A program made the position numbers and the translations under genes. Of a stretch of 64,000 nucleotides of DNA, positions 22,486 through 32,589 are shown one piece after another; position 1 is the first letter of the stretch, and the number at the start of each line of letters is the position of its first letter. Below the pieces are notes generated by a model, which saw only the letters and a list, made by a program, of their open reading frames with translations, had not been told where the DNA came from and did not search any database. Location of the stretch: assembly GCA_036346375.1 (NCBI GenBank), contig CM070508.1:40630862-40694861 (forward strand), in the 5' to 3' direction. This stretch comes from Guadua angustifolia (lineage: Eukaryota; Streptophyta; Magnoliopsida; Poales; Poaceae).

Positions 22486-24216
22486 CCATCAACAATTCAA
22501 TATCGTTGCGTGACATCCATTGCCACCACAACTCAATCTCATCGTGTGACCACACATGACACACAAATTAACATCATTGTTCCATATTCCATTAGTCAAA
22601 TTTAATAATCAGCATTCCATGTACATGCGATGATGTGGCATGGCTAAGCATTCTAATCTGATCTAACCATCCATGTTGATTTCATTATTAACCAACTATA
22701 GTGAACCAACCTAGGGTGACAAGTGGATCATGGCATACAACTAGCAAGGTAGGGTGTAATTCAAAGGGTACAATAACTAATCCCAAACTTATGTTGAAAT
22801 CATTTATACACATAAAATAACAAGTGATAAGGTAAATCAAAATAGCATGCAATCTAGTTTATGGGTGCAACATGATCAAAGCACAACTTGCCTTCGTTAA
22901 GCTCCTGATCTTGTTCTAAAAATAATTCTTGAGCTGCAAAATCTCCTTCCGAAGCCTCGCACAATTCAACGTCTACGTGAATCGAGAGAGAAACAAATAA
23001 ACACCAAAACCAAATAGCAAACAAGCTCAAAAATCCAGATAAAAACCATCATTGGAGATATCTTAATTTTATAAATCTTTCAGAATTCGAGTCACCCAAA
23101 TCAGAATTCATATGTGAAAGTTATAAGGTTTTGAAGTTTGGAAATTCCTGAAAATAAACCCTAATTCATAAATCCCGAATTCTTATATAGAAAAGTCCGA
23201 ATTTTCCTAGTCTAATGTACGGACGCTTACGTGGCTAAATATGGATCGTTGATCTTGTAATCAACGGCTAATGCAACCGAGTTTACTTCCTATTCATTAA
23301 AAGATGTGGCGACATCGGAACCCTACTATCTAGATCTAATGATGGAAATCTTATCGTGCGGTTACTTGTTTACCCGTGTGGCGTGACGTAATCGTGTTAA
23401 ATGCATGGATGATCCGTGACTAGAAAAATCGGCGGCGGCGAACAAGCAACGGCGAAATTCGATTAATTCCTCCACGGGAGTTACGGCGGCAGCGTGGCTT
23501 CGCCAGCGTTTTTCCGACCACAGCGCGACGAGAGCGACGCGTGTGAGTTCGCCGATCGTCAACACGCGCGGTCTTTTCTTCGCGCGATTTCTGGCAACAA
23601 GACGAAGATAGAACACCTCGATGCTCGGCTCTGGCGGCGCGCCGATCGAGCGAGACGGCCAGCGTGCGTTCCGGATGGAAAAGCCCTTGAAATTTAACGG
23701 CTTTATAGCCTCCTCACAAGCACAAAGATAGAAAGCGAAAGTACTCTGGCGGGAAGCGGTGTGGCATCGAGTTAGGCGAGTCGCGCGTTAGCGAAACCGT
23801 CGATCAATCTTTGAGCGGCTTCGGTTGGATCCGATTCAATAACCCAATCCGCCCTTTCCAAAAACCAAAGAACACGATCTAGTCTTTCCAAGAATAATTC
23901 GACAAGGGCTTGACTGCTACACAGCGCGGCCATACGCTTCCAGGGTTTTCTCAATTTAATTAGTTCGAGAAAATAAATTAATTTATTTAAAATAATAAAA
24001 ATATTTGTTCTGAACTTACATAGATTATTTCTGACAAAACTTTATTTTAACCTTATATACTTTTAATTAATCTCTGACAGAAAGTACTATTCTTTAATCC
24101 ACAAGAATTCCAATAACTTCCAGAGAATCCGAATAAATTCAGAAACTTCACAAAGATGACATTTAGCAATAAAATAATATCAATTAATTAGAAAGGCTGA
24201 AAATTGGGATGTTACA
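22486..24216 (-). repeat. 5' LTR of A, proximal part (right of F)
   Basis: Continuation of the LTR from 14037. It matches 7393-9128 almost base for base in the AT-rich parts, including TTCATTATTAACCAACTATA and the AT-rich U3 block ending GGGATGTTACA at 24216. The middle (23390-23770) is GC-rich and differs from 8280-8720 by many small indels. The minus-strand LTR start is at 24216. Confidence 0.88.
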
Positions 24217-24835
24217 GTGTAGCGTAAGATGAGGAGTCCAATGCATGGGATGACGCTTTAAATAGGTGCATGGGGAGGTGTGTTCAGTGCGAAGAACACG
24301 GCTGACTCGGTGATAGTTGGCAAAGTCCAACGGTGACTCGGAGAAGCAACGTGGTTCCATCCCAGCCCTCCATGTCGATCCAATACGATGGCCCACAGCG
24401 TAGCATAGCGCGGAGTGGAGCACAGCTGTTGGATTAAGATCCAACGGTCAGCGCCCTTAAGGTTAGGGTTTTGGTGTAGATTTGGGCCGCACAGTCCTGG
24501 GCCAAACGCGAATAGTGTTGGGCCCAGCCTAGCACAATTCTAACGAATTTCTTAGTTTTCCCAATTAAAATAATTACCAAAATTGGTTTAATTCCATTTT
24601 AGGCAATAACAATAACAGGAAAAATCCAAGAAAATTCTCATAAATACTTTGAGACATCTAGAACTCAAATAATATATTTTTGGCAAATTGTTTTTTAACT
24701 TTGGCATCATTTAAATACTTTCCACTAAAAGGCCAATTATAAAATGTTTTATAAATTCCAAATAAATTCACAAAAATAAAAAATGGCATATTTAACCTTA
24801 TTTTTTTTGTTTTGAGTGAAAATTGGGATGTTACA
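24217..24835 (-). repeat. LTR piece B, U3 end
   Basis: Minus strand begins TGTAACATCCCAATTTTCAC at 24835, followed by an AT-rich block (24540-24830) and a GC-richer block with GGCCCA, AAACCCTAAC and a TTGGAT motif, as in the other chromovirus LTRs. It is cut at 24217 by the LTR end of A. On the right it interrupts a CACTA transposase frame directly (24836). It is probably the outer half of the LTR whose inner half is J. Confidence 0.65.
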
Positions 24836-26740
24836 GTAACCATTAATGATTACCCTCCTCTCGGTAATCTTTCGGGCTAGGCTATAAAAGGATTCAATGG
24901 ATGCGTCCATTGCTTGGGTGATACAGGTAGCCGGTGGCTGAAATACTACTGAAAAATGTGTTACATGCAGCATCGTAGGTTCCTTCGCAAGGACTACCCA
25001 TATCGTAACAATAAGAGAGCTTTTGATGGTACAAAGGAGACTGCTTCAGCTCCAAAACGTCGCAGTGGCAAAGAGATATTTACGGCTGTAAAGGATATTA
25101 AAATTATCCATGGGAAGGGAGCCGGCAGTACATCAGTTCCGAGTTCTGGTGATACAACTCCTTTGTGGAAAAAGAGATCAATATTTATGGACCTACTTTA
25201 TTGGCCGCACCTGGATGTTCGGCATGCAATCAACGTCATGCACATAGAGAAGATCGTGTGTGACAGCTTCCTTGGTTCTTTACTAGGCATACCTGGCAAA
25301 ACAAAACATACACTCAAAGCATAGATGGACCTGAAAGATATGAACTCAGAAGGAGCTACATCACGAAGACCTGGGTAAAGTCAAAAAGTACCTTCCCACA
25401 GCTTGCTACACTCTTAGCAAGAAAGAAAAATTAGCGTGTGTGAGTGCTTGCACGGAATTAAAGTTTCGTTCGGTTATTCTACCAACATAAAGAGGCTAGT
25501 TTCAATTAAAGACTTGAAATTATTTGTAATGAAGTCTCATGATTGCCACGTGATGATGACACAGATGCTTCCTGTTACAATTAGGGTTTTCTGCCAAGGA
25601 AAGTGCGAGACCCAATTATAAAGTTGTGTTCATTCTTCAATGCGATTTCACAGAATGTCATTGATCTGTTGAAACTGGATAAGCTATAGCAAGACGTGAT
25701 CCACACTCTATGCTAGCTTGAGATGTGCTTCCCTCCATCCTTTGTTGATATTCTGGTCCATCTCATTGTTCATATTGTGAAAGAGATACAGTTTCTTGGT
25801 CCTGTGTTTCTACATTAGATATACCCTTTCGAGAGGTTCACGGGGGTTGTGAAGAAATATGTTCGTAATCGATATCAGCCGGAAAGGTGTATTGCCGAAG
25901 GTTGGGGAACCGAGGAGGTCATTGAGTTCTGCATCGATTGCATGGATCTCAAACCGATTGGTGTGCCCGTATCTCGGCTTGAGGGGAGGCTACAGGGGAA
26001 AGGGACACTAGGTTAGAAATCAATCTGTACTAATGATCATGCTTCATTCACGCAAGCACATTTTATAGTTCTACACCAATCAGTTGTAGCGGCCTCGTAT
26101 GTCGACATGCACAAGAACATGCTAAGAAGAAATAACACATTTAAGTCTGAGGTTTGGATCATGAGAGAGCACAGAGATAACTTTGGAAATTGTTTCCTTA
26201 GACACATAATGCATATGCAGATAGAGTGTGCTCAATTGAGAGCGTTGGCTCAGGTACTGTCATATACAATTCTAACATTTGAAGGATACGACATTAATGG
26301 ATATACAATATATACAAGAGCACCAACCAGAACAGCGGTGTCCATATAGATGCCTACAATAGCAATGGCAATTTGTAGACCTACTACAGATTAATAGAAG
26401 AGATTTAGGAGCTTGACTATGGGCCTTTGATGGTCCCTCTCTTTTGGTGCTAGTGGGTTAGGCTCCCTAGTGGCGTAAACATCGACAAGTATGGTATCAC
26501 TACTGTGGACTTCAAACACCTCAGATACAAAGAAGAACCATTCGTACTTGCTAACGCTGTTACACAAATCTTCTTTGTAAGGGACCCAGCTGACAAGGAA
26601 CACCACGTTATTCTTTAAGGAAAAAGAAGGATTGTCGGAGTTGAGAATGTAGTCAGCGAGGAAAACTACAACCAATTTGATGAGCTTCCTCCTTTCGGTG
26701 AGAACGTCAACTTAGGTCTCATGGAAGACAGTGAGTAAGC
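24836..26740 (+). pseudogene. CACTA TnpD transposase, 5'-truncated and decayed
   Basis: The frame starts mid-protein right after LTR B with VTINDYPPLGNLSG. It then shows MCYMQHRRFLRKDYPYR (24956), WKKRSIFMDLLYWPHLDVRH and NVMHIEKIVCDSFLGSLLG (25165-25290), then SHDCHVMMTQMLPV (25535-25575), all typical of the TnpD family (Transposase_21). Later pieces are KLCSFFNAISQ (25620), RYQPERCIAEGW (25870) and EVWIMREHRDN (26150). The end (26480-26730) carries the DUF4216-type segment: YKEEPFVLANAVTQIFFVRD, then GVENVVSEENYNQFDELPPF. Stops and shifts occur at 25322, about 25688, 26013 and elsewhere, so it is inactive. Confidence 0.88.
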
Positions 26741-26808
26741 TACATACATATGCCACGATCATAATGAAGGTTGAATCATAGCTTAGTTGTATTAATTAAG
26801 GATATACT

Positions 26809-27144
26809 TTATTTTGTATGAAGGACAGGCTTCAATTTGCAATATATGGATATGCTTTAGTTTGTACGAAGGACAGACTTCAATTTGTAATATACGGATA
26901 TGCTTTATTTTGTACAAAGGACAGGCTTCAATTTGTAATATATGGATATGCTTTATTTTGTACGAAGGACACGCTTCAATTTGTAATATATGGATATGCT
27001 TTATTTTGTACGAAGGACACGCTTCAATTTGTAATATATGGATATGCTTTATTTTGTATGAAGGACACGCTTCAATTTGTAATATATGGATATGCTTTAT
27101 TTTGTAGCAAGGACATGCTTCAATTTGTAGTATATGGAGTATTG
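26809..27144 (+). repeat. 48-bp minisatellite, seven units
   Basis: AAGGAC recurs at 26821, 26869, 26917, 26965, 27013, 27061 and 27109, exactly 48 bp apart. Each unit runs AAGGAC, CGCTTCAATTTGTAATAT, ATGGATATGC, TTTATTTTGTAC with few changes. Because 48 is a multiple of three, two forward frames stay open through the whole array (16-residue repeats). There is no other sign of coding. Confidence 0.95.
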
Positions 27145-27269
27145 ATTATTACTATACTATAGATATTTAACAAACAACATTAGCATAAACATTAGTTAGT
27201 ATAGTATGCAAAATAGGTGGGGGCAGGGAGCTTCACTGTCAGTTCTAGGCTAACTCGGCAGAGATAATG
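27145..27269. other. Non-coding AT-rich segment
   Basis: Lies between the minisatellite and the subterminal repeats of the CACTA remnant. No feature recognised. Confidence 0.4.
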
Positions 27270-27512
27270 AGGCATCACTACCGGTTCCAAAATCAACTGG
27301 CAGAGATGATGAGGCATCACTGCCGGTTCCGAAATTAACCAGTAGAGATGATGGACATCACTGCCGGTTCTAAGAGCAACCGGTAGAGATTATGGGCGTC
27401 TCTACCGGTTCCAAGATCAACAGATTGAGATTTTAGGGTATCGCTGCAGGTTCTAAGGTCATCTGGCAGAGATATTATATCACTGCCGGTTTATGTTGTG
27501 GAACCGGCAGTA
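27270..27512. repeat. CACTA subterminal repeat region
   Basis: Motifs CACTACCGGTTCC, CACTGCCGGTTCC, CACTGCCGGTTCTA, CTCTACCGGTTCC and CACTGCCGGTTTA alternate with CCAGTAGAGATGATG or CCGGTAGAGATTATG spacers about 45-50 bp apart. The last pair, 27481-27512, forms an inverted repeat (CACTGCCGGTTT and GGAACCGGCAGTA). Confidence 0.75.
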
Positions 27513-27626
27513 ATGCTCATTTCAATATAAACATAGCACGCCCTCTTTTTCCCACACTTAGCCATTTTCCTTTCTTCTTGCCCTAGCCACCACGACCACT
27601 CTGCCCGCATTGTCGTCCCCGCATCC

Positions 27627-27772
27627 ATGCTCCTTGCGTTGGCCCTCCTCCCCAATGACACCTCCGCACAGCGCCTCTACTCCAACACCTCCCCGCGTCA
27701 GCCCTCCTCCGCACTGGCCCTCCTCCCCGACGACGCCTCCCCGCAGCCGCCTCTACTCCGACGCCTGCAAAG
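27627..27772 (+). other. Candidate first exon (uncertain)
   Basis: ATG at 27627 opens a frame of 48 codons rich in Leu, Pro, Ser and Ala, built from two imperfect copies of a roughly 75-bp unit (both contain CTCCTCCCC then CGCCTCTACTCC). It ends at CAAAG/GTATAAC, a good plant 5' splice site, and T-rich DNA follows. If unspliced, the frame closes at TAA four codons later. No family is recognised. Confidence 0.25.
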
Positions 27773-28354
27773 GTATAACGCATAATTGCATTTGTATGGT
27801 CAATCATTATTCCGATCGTTTGCAATGAATATATGTGGCAAATGACAAATACAAAGATAAATGCAAAAAAAATTAGGTTATTGTTACATCCTAAAGTTTC
27901 CTCTTCGCTTTAGTACAAATGTAGAATCCAGCAGTTGATCTGATCATGCTTCACAACTTATCAATATTATGTTTGTGCCTACCTTACAGGCTTTTCCTTG
28001 TAATGTTCTATCCATATATATGAATTTCTTTGGATCACATGGTTAAGTTCATTTTAGCAAAACATGAAAAAACATGTGTTGTTCTGACAAATGCTGTAAT
28101 GAATAGAATATTGTGTGCCAGCAAAGTAGCATCCTAAAGCACAGAACCAAAGGCACATGTAGAACTCAATGACGAAAGATGGTGAGACATTCCTTTCTTT
28201 TCCAATAAAAGGAGTTCTTCCTAATACCTTCTCATTTATTTTTCAAAGAGTTTTTTTAGTTTAGAGGCTTTTAGTATGATAAGACTTTTCCTCTATCACG
28301 CGGCCATGTTTGGGAACTGAATTCCTGTATTGAAAAGCATGCATAATTTGTTGT

Positions 28355-28555
28355 CAATTTATCATCTCTATTAGCATGTGGGTGATCGCATATAGCTTCT
28401 CTTCAACAATATGTGTGTTCATCTATCAAAATCTTAACATATGCCATCATGATTGATGCCCTTGCCGTCTCTTGTTTCCAATCACCTGAACTGTGCTGTC
28501 AATTTAAGCTCTATTAGCACGTGGGTGATTGCATATAGCTTCCCTTCAACAATAT
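28355..28555 (+). repeat. Local direct duplication, about 60 bp
   Basis: GTCAATTTATCATCTCTATT then AGCATGTGGGTGATCGCATA recurs as GTCAATTTAAGCTCTATT then AGCACGTGGGTGATTGCATA about 140 bp later; both continue TAGCTTC.CTTCAACAATATGT. Confidence 0.85.
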
Positions 28556-29159
28556 GTCATATAGTTGCACTTTAGCAACTTTTTTTGTCTATGAGTCCTG
28601 TTCTTTCTTCTATAAATAAGCAAAAGCAAATAAACCTAAGCTAGATATACAATAAGAATTTACATCATGACGGAATTGTGATGTAGAGGACCTTTTTTGC
28701 AACATCCTAATCTAGCTTATGCTGCCTGTCTTCCTAGCTGCTGAGATTTCATTTAGCCTGACTGAATAAAATTGAGCTTCCTACATTTTTAGTGTTGTTT
28801 TTGGGCTGCTATTTCAGTTTCATTTGTAGTGTTATTTTTCTATGTCAAGTTTTACACTCTATTCAGTCATCTTCATGGCTAATGTTCTGGAATTATATTC
28901 CAGTTTGTTTTGTACATTGGTTCTTACATAGAAAGTAAAATTTCTTTTTCCAAAATATGCAATGTATCAAGGTTATTAAGTTTTGTTGTGTACTGGGCAG
29001 CACATTCTGTACAGTCAATGTAATTGTACTTATTTTTATTGCATCACAGCAGTACTATGTATCCAGTTCTTTAGTACCTAGTAAATATTAACCTCAATAT
29101 GTACAACATATGTGAATCTCTACTATTATTGAATTAAAAAGGCTCACGTGGATCATAGC

Positions 29160-29225
29160 TATGTATGTATGTATGTAATTAATTTGTATGTATGTAATTA
29201 ATTGTATGTATGGATGGATGTATAA
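29160..29225. repeat. TATG/GGAT microsatellite
   Basis: Runs of TATG (TATGTATGTATGTATG) separated by TAATTAATT, then GGATGGATGTAT. Confidence 0.9.
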
Positions 29226-29406
29226 TAGTGGAATGGATGTATATGATTTATATTTCATGTCTACCTTTCTTTATTTATCGTTTCCTACATGCGTGTTCAA
29301 TGATTACCTTTGTATAGTCAGGTGATTACACCTTGTATATGCAAAATGTTGATATTAGCAACTCTAACGTATGATAAAATGGTGATTACGCCTTATATAT
29401 GCAAAA

Positions 29407-29508
29407 TGTCGACGATCGGAATCGCCTGACCGCAACAGTGAAGAGGGGGGTTGGTGTGAGTGTAGGACCCAAGAAGCGCTTCGCTCAACGATGGTGCGAC
29501 AGCGAACT
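29407..29508 (-). repeat. 3' LTR of C, outer part (left of D)
   Basis: TGTCGACGATCGGAATCGCC through AACGATGGTGC and GACAGCGAACT, matching the 5' LTR at 63540-63680 except for a 35-40 bp gap after GATGGTGC. Interrupted by D at 29508. Confidence 0.88.
29504..29508. repeat. Target-site duplication GAACT, left of D
   Basis: GAACT before the TG of D recurs at 41643-41647. The uninterrupted C LTR at about 63670-63685 reads CAGCGAACTATACTGG, as expected if D entered at GAACT. Confidence 0.95.
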
Positions 29509-29616
29509 TGTCGGTGTACTATACGCCAGGGTACCCTCTTCGCCGTACAAAAACGTGCGTGGCCTACGTGGCAGTCTAGCGAGCGGGTGGGTGTTTACAC
29601 CCCGTCTGTTGGACAT

Positions 29617-30040
29617 CAGTCCACGTGGCGCGCGGGCGAGCAGCGGCGATCACGCCGCTGCGCTGGCGCCAGCAATTTCGTGGCGTTCGGGCGGTGGGCG
29701 AAAGCACGCCGCCCACCGGTGCCGGTCCACGTGGCGCGGCGGGCGAAGCGGTAGCGACACGCTCGCCGCCGGCGTCCACCGACGTGGCGGCTGGCGGGCG
29801 AGTGGCGAGCACGCCACCCACGGTGCCGGTCCACGTGGCACGCGGGCGGCAGCGGGCGATCACGCCGCTGCCGCCCGGCGCCACCGACGTGGCGGCTCGG
29901 GCGGCAGTGGGCAGCACGCCGCCCACCGGGTGCGGTCCACGGGCGCGCGGCGAGCAAAGCGGCGACACGCCGCCGCCGGCGCCCAGCCAACGTGGCGGCC
30001 TGGCGGGCAGGTGGGCGAGAACGCCTTGCTTGTTCCGCCG
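29617..30040 (+). repeat. GC-rich 105-bp tandem array in U3 of D, four units
   Basis: Units start at about 29617, 29727, 29831 and 29936. Each begins TCCACGTGGC (CCACGGGC in the fourth) and ends CGCCCACCGGTGCCGG or a variant. The first three carry the G-box core CACGTG. Within units the order CACGTGGC, GCGACACGCCGCCGCCGGCG, ACGTGGCGGC, GCACGCCGCCCACCGG repeats. The same four-unit array is present in the 3' LTR at about 40616-41020. Confidence 0.88.
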
Positions 30041-30337
30041 CCATGCAAAAAGGTGGGACACGATGGCTCCACCTCGAAGCCTCCTCTCCCGTCGTACCGT
30101 GTCAGAGGCAGGCCTGCTGTACCAGGCACGTCAATTCCAAGGAATTCTGCTACAAGCCCGTTCCTCTGACGCCTCACACCTACCCGTCGCAGAGGGGTCA
30201 CTTCCCGGAAGAACCGGGCGAAGGCATGCGCTGGCATTAATTAGGGCTGAAGGAACGGGACAGCGCATAGAGGCGTAATAAATGCATGTAAGATAAGCAT
30301 GATGATGACCCCTCTATCTGACCGGTGTAAGCCCATG

Positions 30338-30345
30338 TTTATAAG
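30338..30345 (+). promoter_or_regulatory. TATA-like box of D LTR
   Basis: TTTATAAG in CCCATGTTTATAAGGGCAC, conserved in both LTRs (also 41317-41324) in otherwise indel-rich surroundings, and followed by CTCTAGAGCATACGGG. It is the likely core promoter, with the transcript starting about 30 bp further on. Confidence 0.65.
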
Positions 30346-30673
30346 GGCACTCTAGAGCATACGGGGGAGGGGGGAGGAGGAGAGAAAAAGAGGAGAGAGG
30401 TCAACAGAAGAGCGATTGAGCCTCAAACTTTGTAACCAAGTTCAAGATAAGCAATTCAAGATCAGGCAGGACGTAAGGCTATTACCCTTTAGCAAGGGGG
30501 CCAGAACCTGGGTAAAATCGGTGTGTTCATAAAATTCGAGGGGCACTGGAATTCGTTAGTGTGAGAGGTACTGGGGTTTCCCTCTGTTAGGGTTTGCCAA
30601 TTACCAAAGCCACCCCCCTGCCGAACAAAACCCGGTTCAGACTTGGGCTTTGTCGGGTGGAATACGCCGACAG

Positions 30674-30690
30674 TAGCGCCTGTAGGGGCT
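30674..30690 (+). promoter_or_regulatory. Primer-binding site of D
   Basis: TAGCGCCTGTAGGGGCT one base after the LTR end, from an expected TGGCGCC-type site. The tRNA is not assigned. Confidence 0.6.
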
Positions 30691-30759
30691 AGTAGTTGGT
30701 TTTTCCGATCATCTCTCCGGCGAGTTTCGGTGCTTTCTTTCGGTCCCGCGCATCTGGAG

Positions 30760-32572
30760 ATGGCTGGTTCGCAGCATCAGGAAGGGGAAGAGTCAGACCA
30801 TGCTCAGAGCGTGTCCCGGCAATCTCGTCGACCGCAAGACCGTCTCACTCCGCCCCCGCGGGGCACCGGTGATGCTCCCGTGGCGACGATGGAGCATCCG
30901 GTGTGGCGTCGGCTGGCCATGGAAGCGGCCACTCCGGCCCAGAATCTACATGCACTCGTCTCCTCTGGACCACCCTCGGTGGAACTTGCGAGAGACTCCT
31001 CGCCACCGTGGCTGCGGGATCTCGGCGGCCTTGTGGGTCTTTGCCACCGGGTAGGGCCCCGGCCGATCGAGTATCGGTGGTACTCCACCACCCAGTCTTG
31101 GCCGAGGGCTCGCAGGCTCTAGCCGTCTGGTGGCGGCGCCACAGCGAGGCGGGCGGGGTGGAAGAGGCGCGTGGACGCAGCCGGGTCCGGTTCGAAGGAA
31201 CCATGAGGACCTAAGGAGTCATCTTAATGACACCCGCGGGCGAAGTGGCGATCTTCGCGGCCATGTGCCGTGTCGCCCAGCTCAGGAGCAGGGGCGTGGC
31301 AAGCGGGTAGCTTCTGAAGAGGAGAATCCTCCTCGTGGCTCTCACCTACGACCTAGAGAGGGGGGCTATTCCTCCAGTTTAGCGGAGAGTCCCATCCCTC
31401 GCTCTCCAGGCCGAGCTCCCGGTGGGCGGCCGGGCTTTATTTATGGCGTTGGATATCAGGCGTTCTCCCGGCGGTTACGCCGTGTGGAGTGGCCTGAAAG
31501 GTTCCGCCCGGCGTCCATAGAAAATTATGACGGCACTACCAATCCGAGGAGTTCTTGCAAATTTATACAACGGTGGTACGAGCGGCTGGTGGATCTGGAA
31601 AAGTCATGGCCAATTATTTCCCAACGGCCTGGACGGGCTCTGCCGTTCTCGGTGATGAACCTCCGCCAGGGTCGGTGCACTTGTGGGAGGAATTATCGGC
31701 CTTTTGTCGCCAATTTCAAAGGCTCCTTGGCCTTGTTGGGCGTGGAGGATGATCTGCATGCCTGGAAGCAAAAAGAAGTCGTTGCGCGATTTTATCCGGA
31801 CGGTTCGCCATTGCCGCTACACGATCCCCCATATTTCGGAGCAATCGGTCGTCATCGCCTTTCGAAGAGGCGTCCGCGACCGCAAGATGAAGGAGAAGAT
31901 GGCCACCCGCACCATCAGTACTACCTCCGAGCTGTTTTCCCTCGCGCATAAGTGCACGCGGGCTGCGGAGGCGAGGGGACCAGGGTCTGGTCCCCAGGGT
32001 GGCTGAGGAAAAGATGAACCCGGGACCTCGAAAGGTTCCGGCCCGTCAAGAAAGAAGGCGCGGAAGCGCGAGGCAGGAGAGACCAGGCGGGTCTTGGCCG
32101 CCGAGCGCGACCGCGATGACTCTGGGTCGCCAAAGCGTGACCGCCGTGATTACCGCGGAAATCGCCGCGACCGGCGAGATAATCACCGTGACAGGCATCA
32201 TGACCGCCGCGGTCGTAGGAACGATCGCCGCGGGTGGAACGAAAGAGGGCCTTGGTGCGCAATTCATCGAACTGACACTCATGACCTGGACAATTGCCAG
32301 GTCGTGGACCGGATGGTGGAGCGGCGGATCAGAGAGCGTTACCCTCGCGATGATGAGCGCCACCCTCACGGTGATGATCGTGGCGAAGACCCCGCCCCGC
32401 TGGCTTTCCAGCAGGCGGATCATACTCTAGCGTATATCTATGGCGGTTCGTCCGCGCTTCGCTCGAATACCGCTTGTAAGCGGTTGAAGAGGGAAGTATG
32501 CGCCACGGGATCAGGTTCGGGGTCGCGTCGGATGCTGAAATGGTCGGAGGAGACGATCATCTTCAGGTAGGG
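30760..32572 (+). pseudogene. Element D: gag, decayed
   Basis: Start chosen at the ATG at 30760 (MAGSQHQEGEESDHAQSVSR), the first long frame after the primer site. The N-terminal part is low-complexity and basic. The gag core follows near 31440-31760 with FSRRLRRVEWPERFRPASIE and YDGTTNP, the counterpart of ERFDGTKNP in C, but is shifted several times. The C-terminal Arg/Asp-rich tail (32094-32570) carries a CHHC knuckle, CAIHRTDTHDLDNC (Cys-X2-His-X4-His-X4-Cys), the same unusual spacing as in C. It would bind RNA in the particle. Confidence 0.85.
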
Positions 32573-32589
32573 CGACCACCCTGATTGCG

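Larger units (their letters stand above)
24836..27512 (+). mobile_element. CACTA (En/Spm-type) DNA transposon remnant
   Basis: Contains the C-terminal half of a TnpD transposase pseudogene, a 48-bp minisatellite, and a terminal region with many copies of CTGCCGGTTC/GAACCGGCAG in both orientations. These are typical of CACTA elements, which move by cut and paste using TnpD and bind TnpA at subterminal repeats. The left part is cut by LTR B. The right terminus is uncertain; the last motif, GGAACCGGCAGTA at 27500-27512, is close to the CAGTG expected at the 3' end. Confidence 0.75.
27513..29406. other. Unassigned segment between CACTA and element C
   Basis: About 1.9 kb with no recognised transposon protein. 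The first 260 bp are GC- and CT-rich with a candidate exon (27627-27772). From 27830 on the DNA is T-rich and intron-like. There are two related 60-bp blocks (28355-28417 and 28497-28555), a tetranucleotide microsatellite (29160-29225) and a 25-bp near-repeat beside the C boundary. It may be more CACTA sequence (a TnpA region) or a piece of host gene; the sequence alone does not decide. Confidence 0.4.
29509..30672 (+). repeat. 5' LTR of D
   Basis: Starts TGTCGGTGTACTATACGCC and ends GGAATACGCCGACA, 1164 bp. It has a GC-rich tandem array in U3, a TATA-like box at 30338-30345 and a purine-rich stretch (GGGGAGGGGGGAGGAGGAG, near 30364) just downstream. Long open frames here (up to 256 codons) come from the GC-rich array and are not treated as genes. 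Confidence 0.92.

Noticed and set aside
26809..27144. CRISPR-like array
   Set aside because: Contiguous tandem units without unique spacers, in a plant transposon.
26814..27162. Repeat proteins of 97 and 114 codons
   Set aside because: Frames through a 48-bp minisatellite; periodicity alone keeps them open.
29399..30278. Long overlapping open frames on both strands (up to 256 codons)
   Set aside because: They fall in the GC-rich tandem array of the D LTR, where stops are rare in all frames; the products are Ala/Arg/Gly repeats with no domain.
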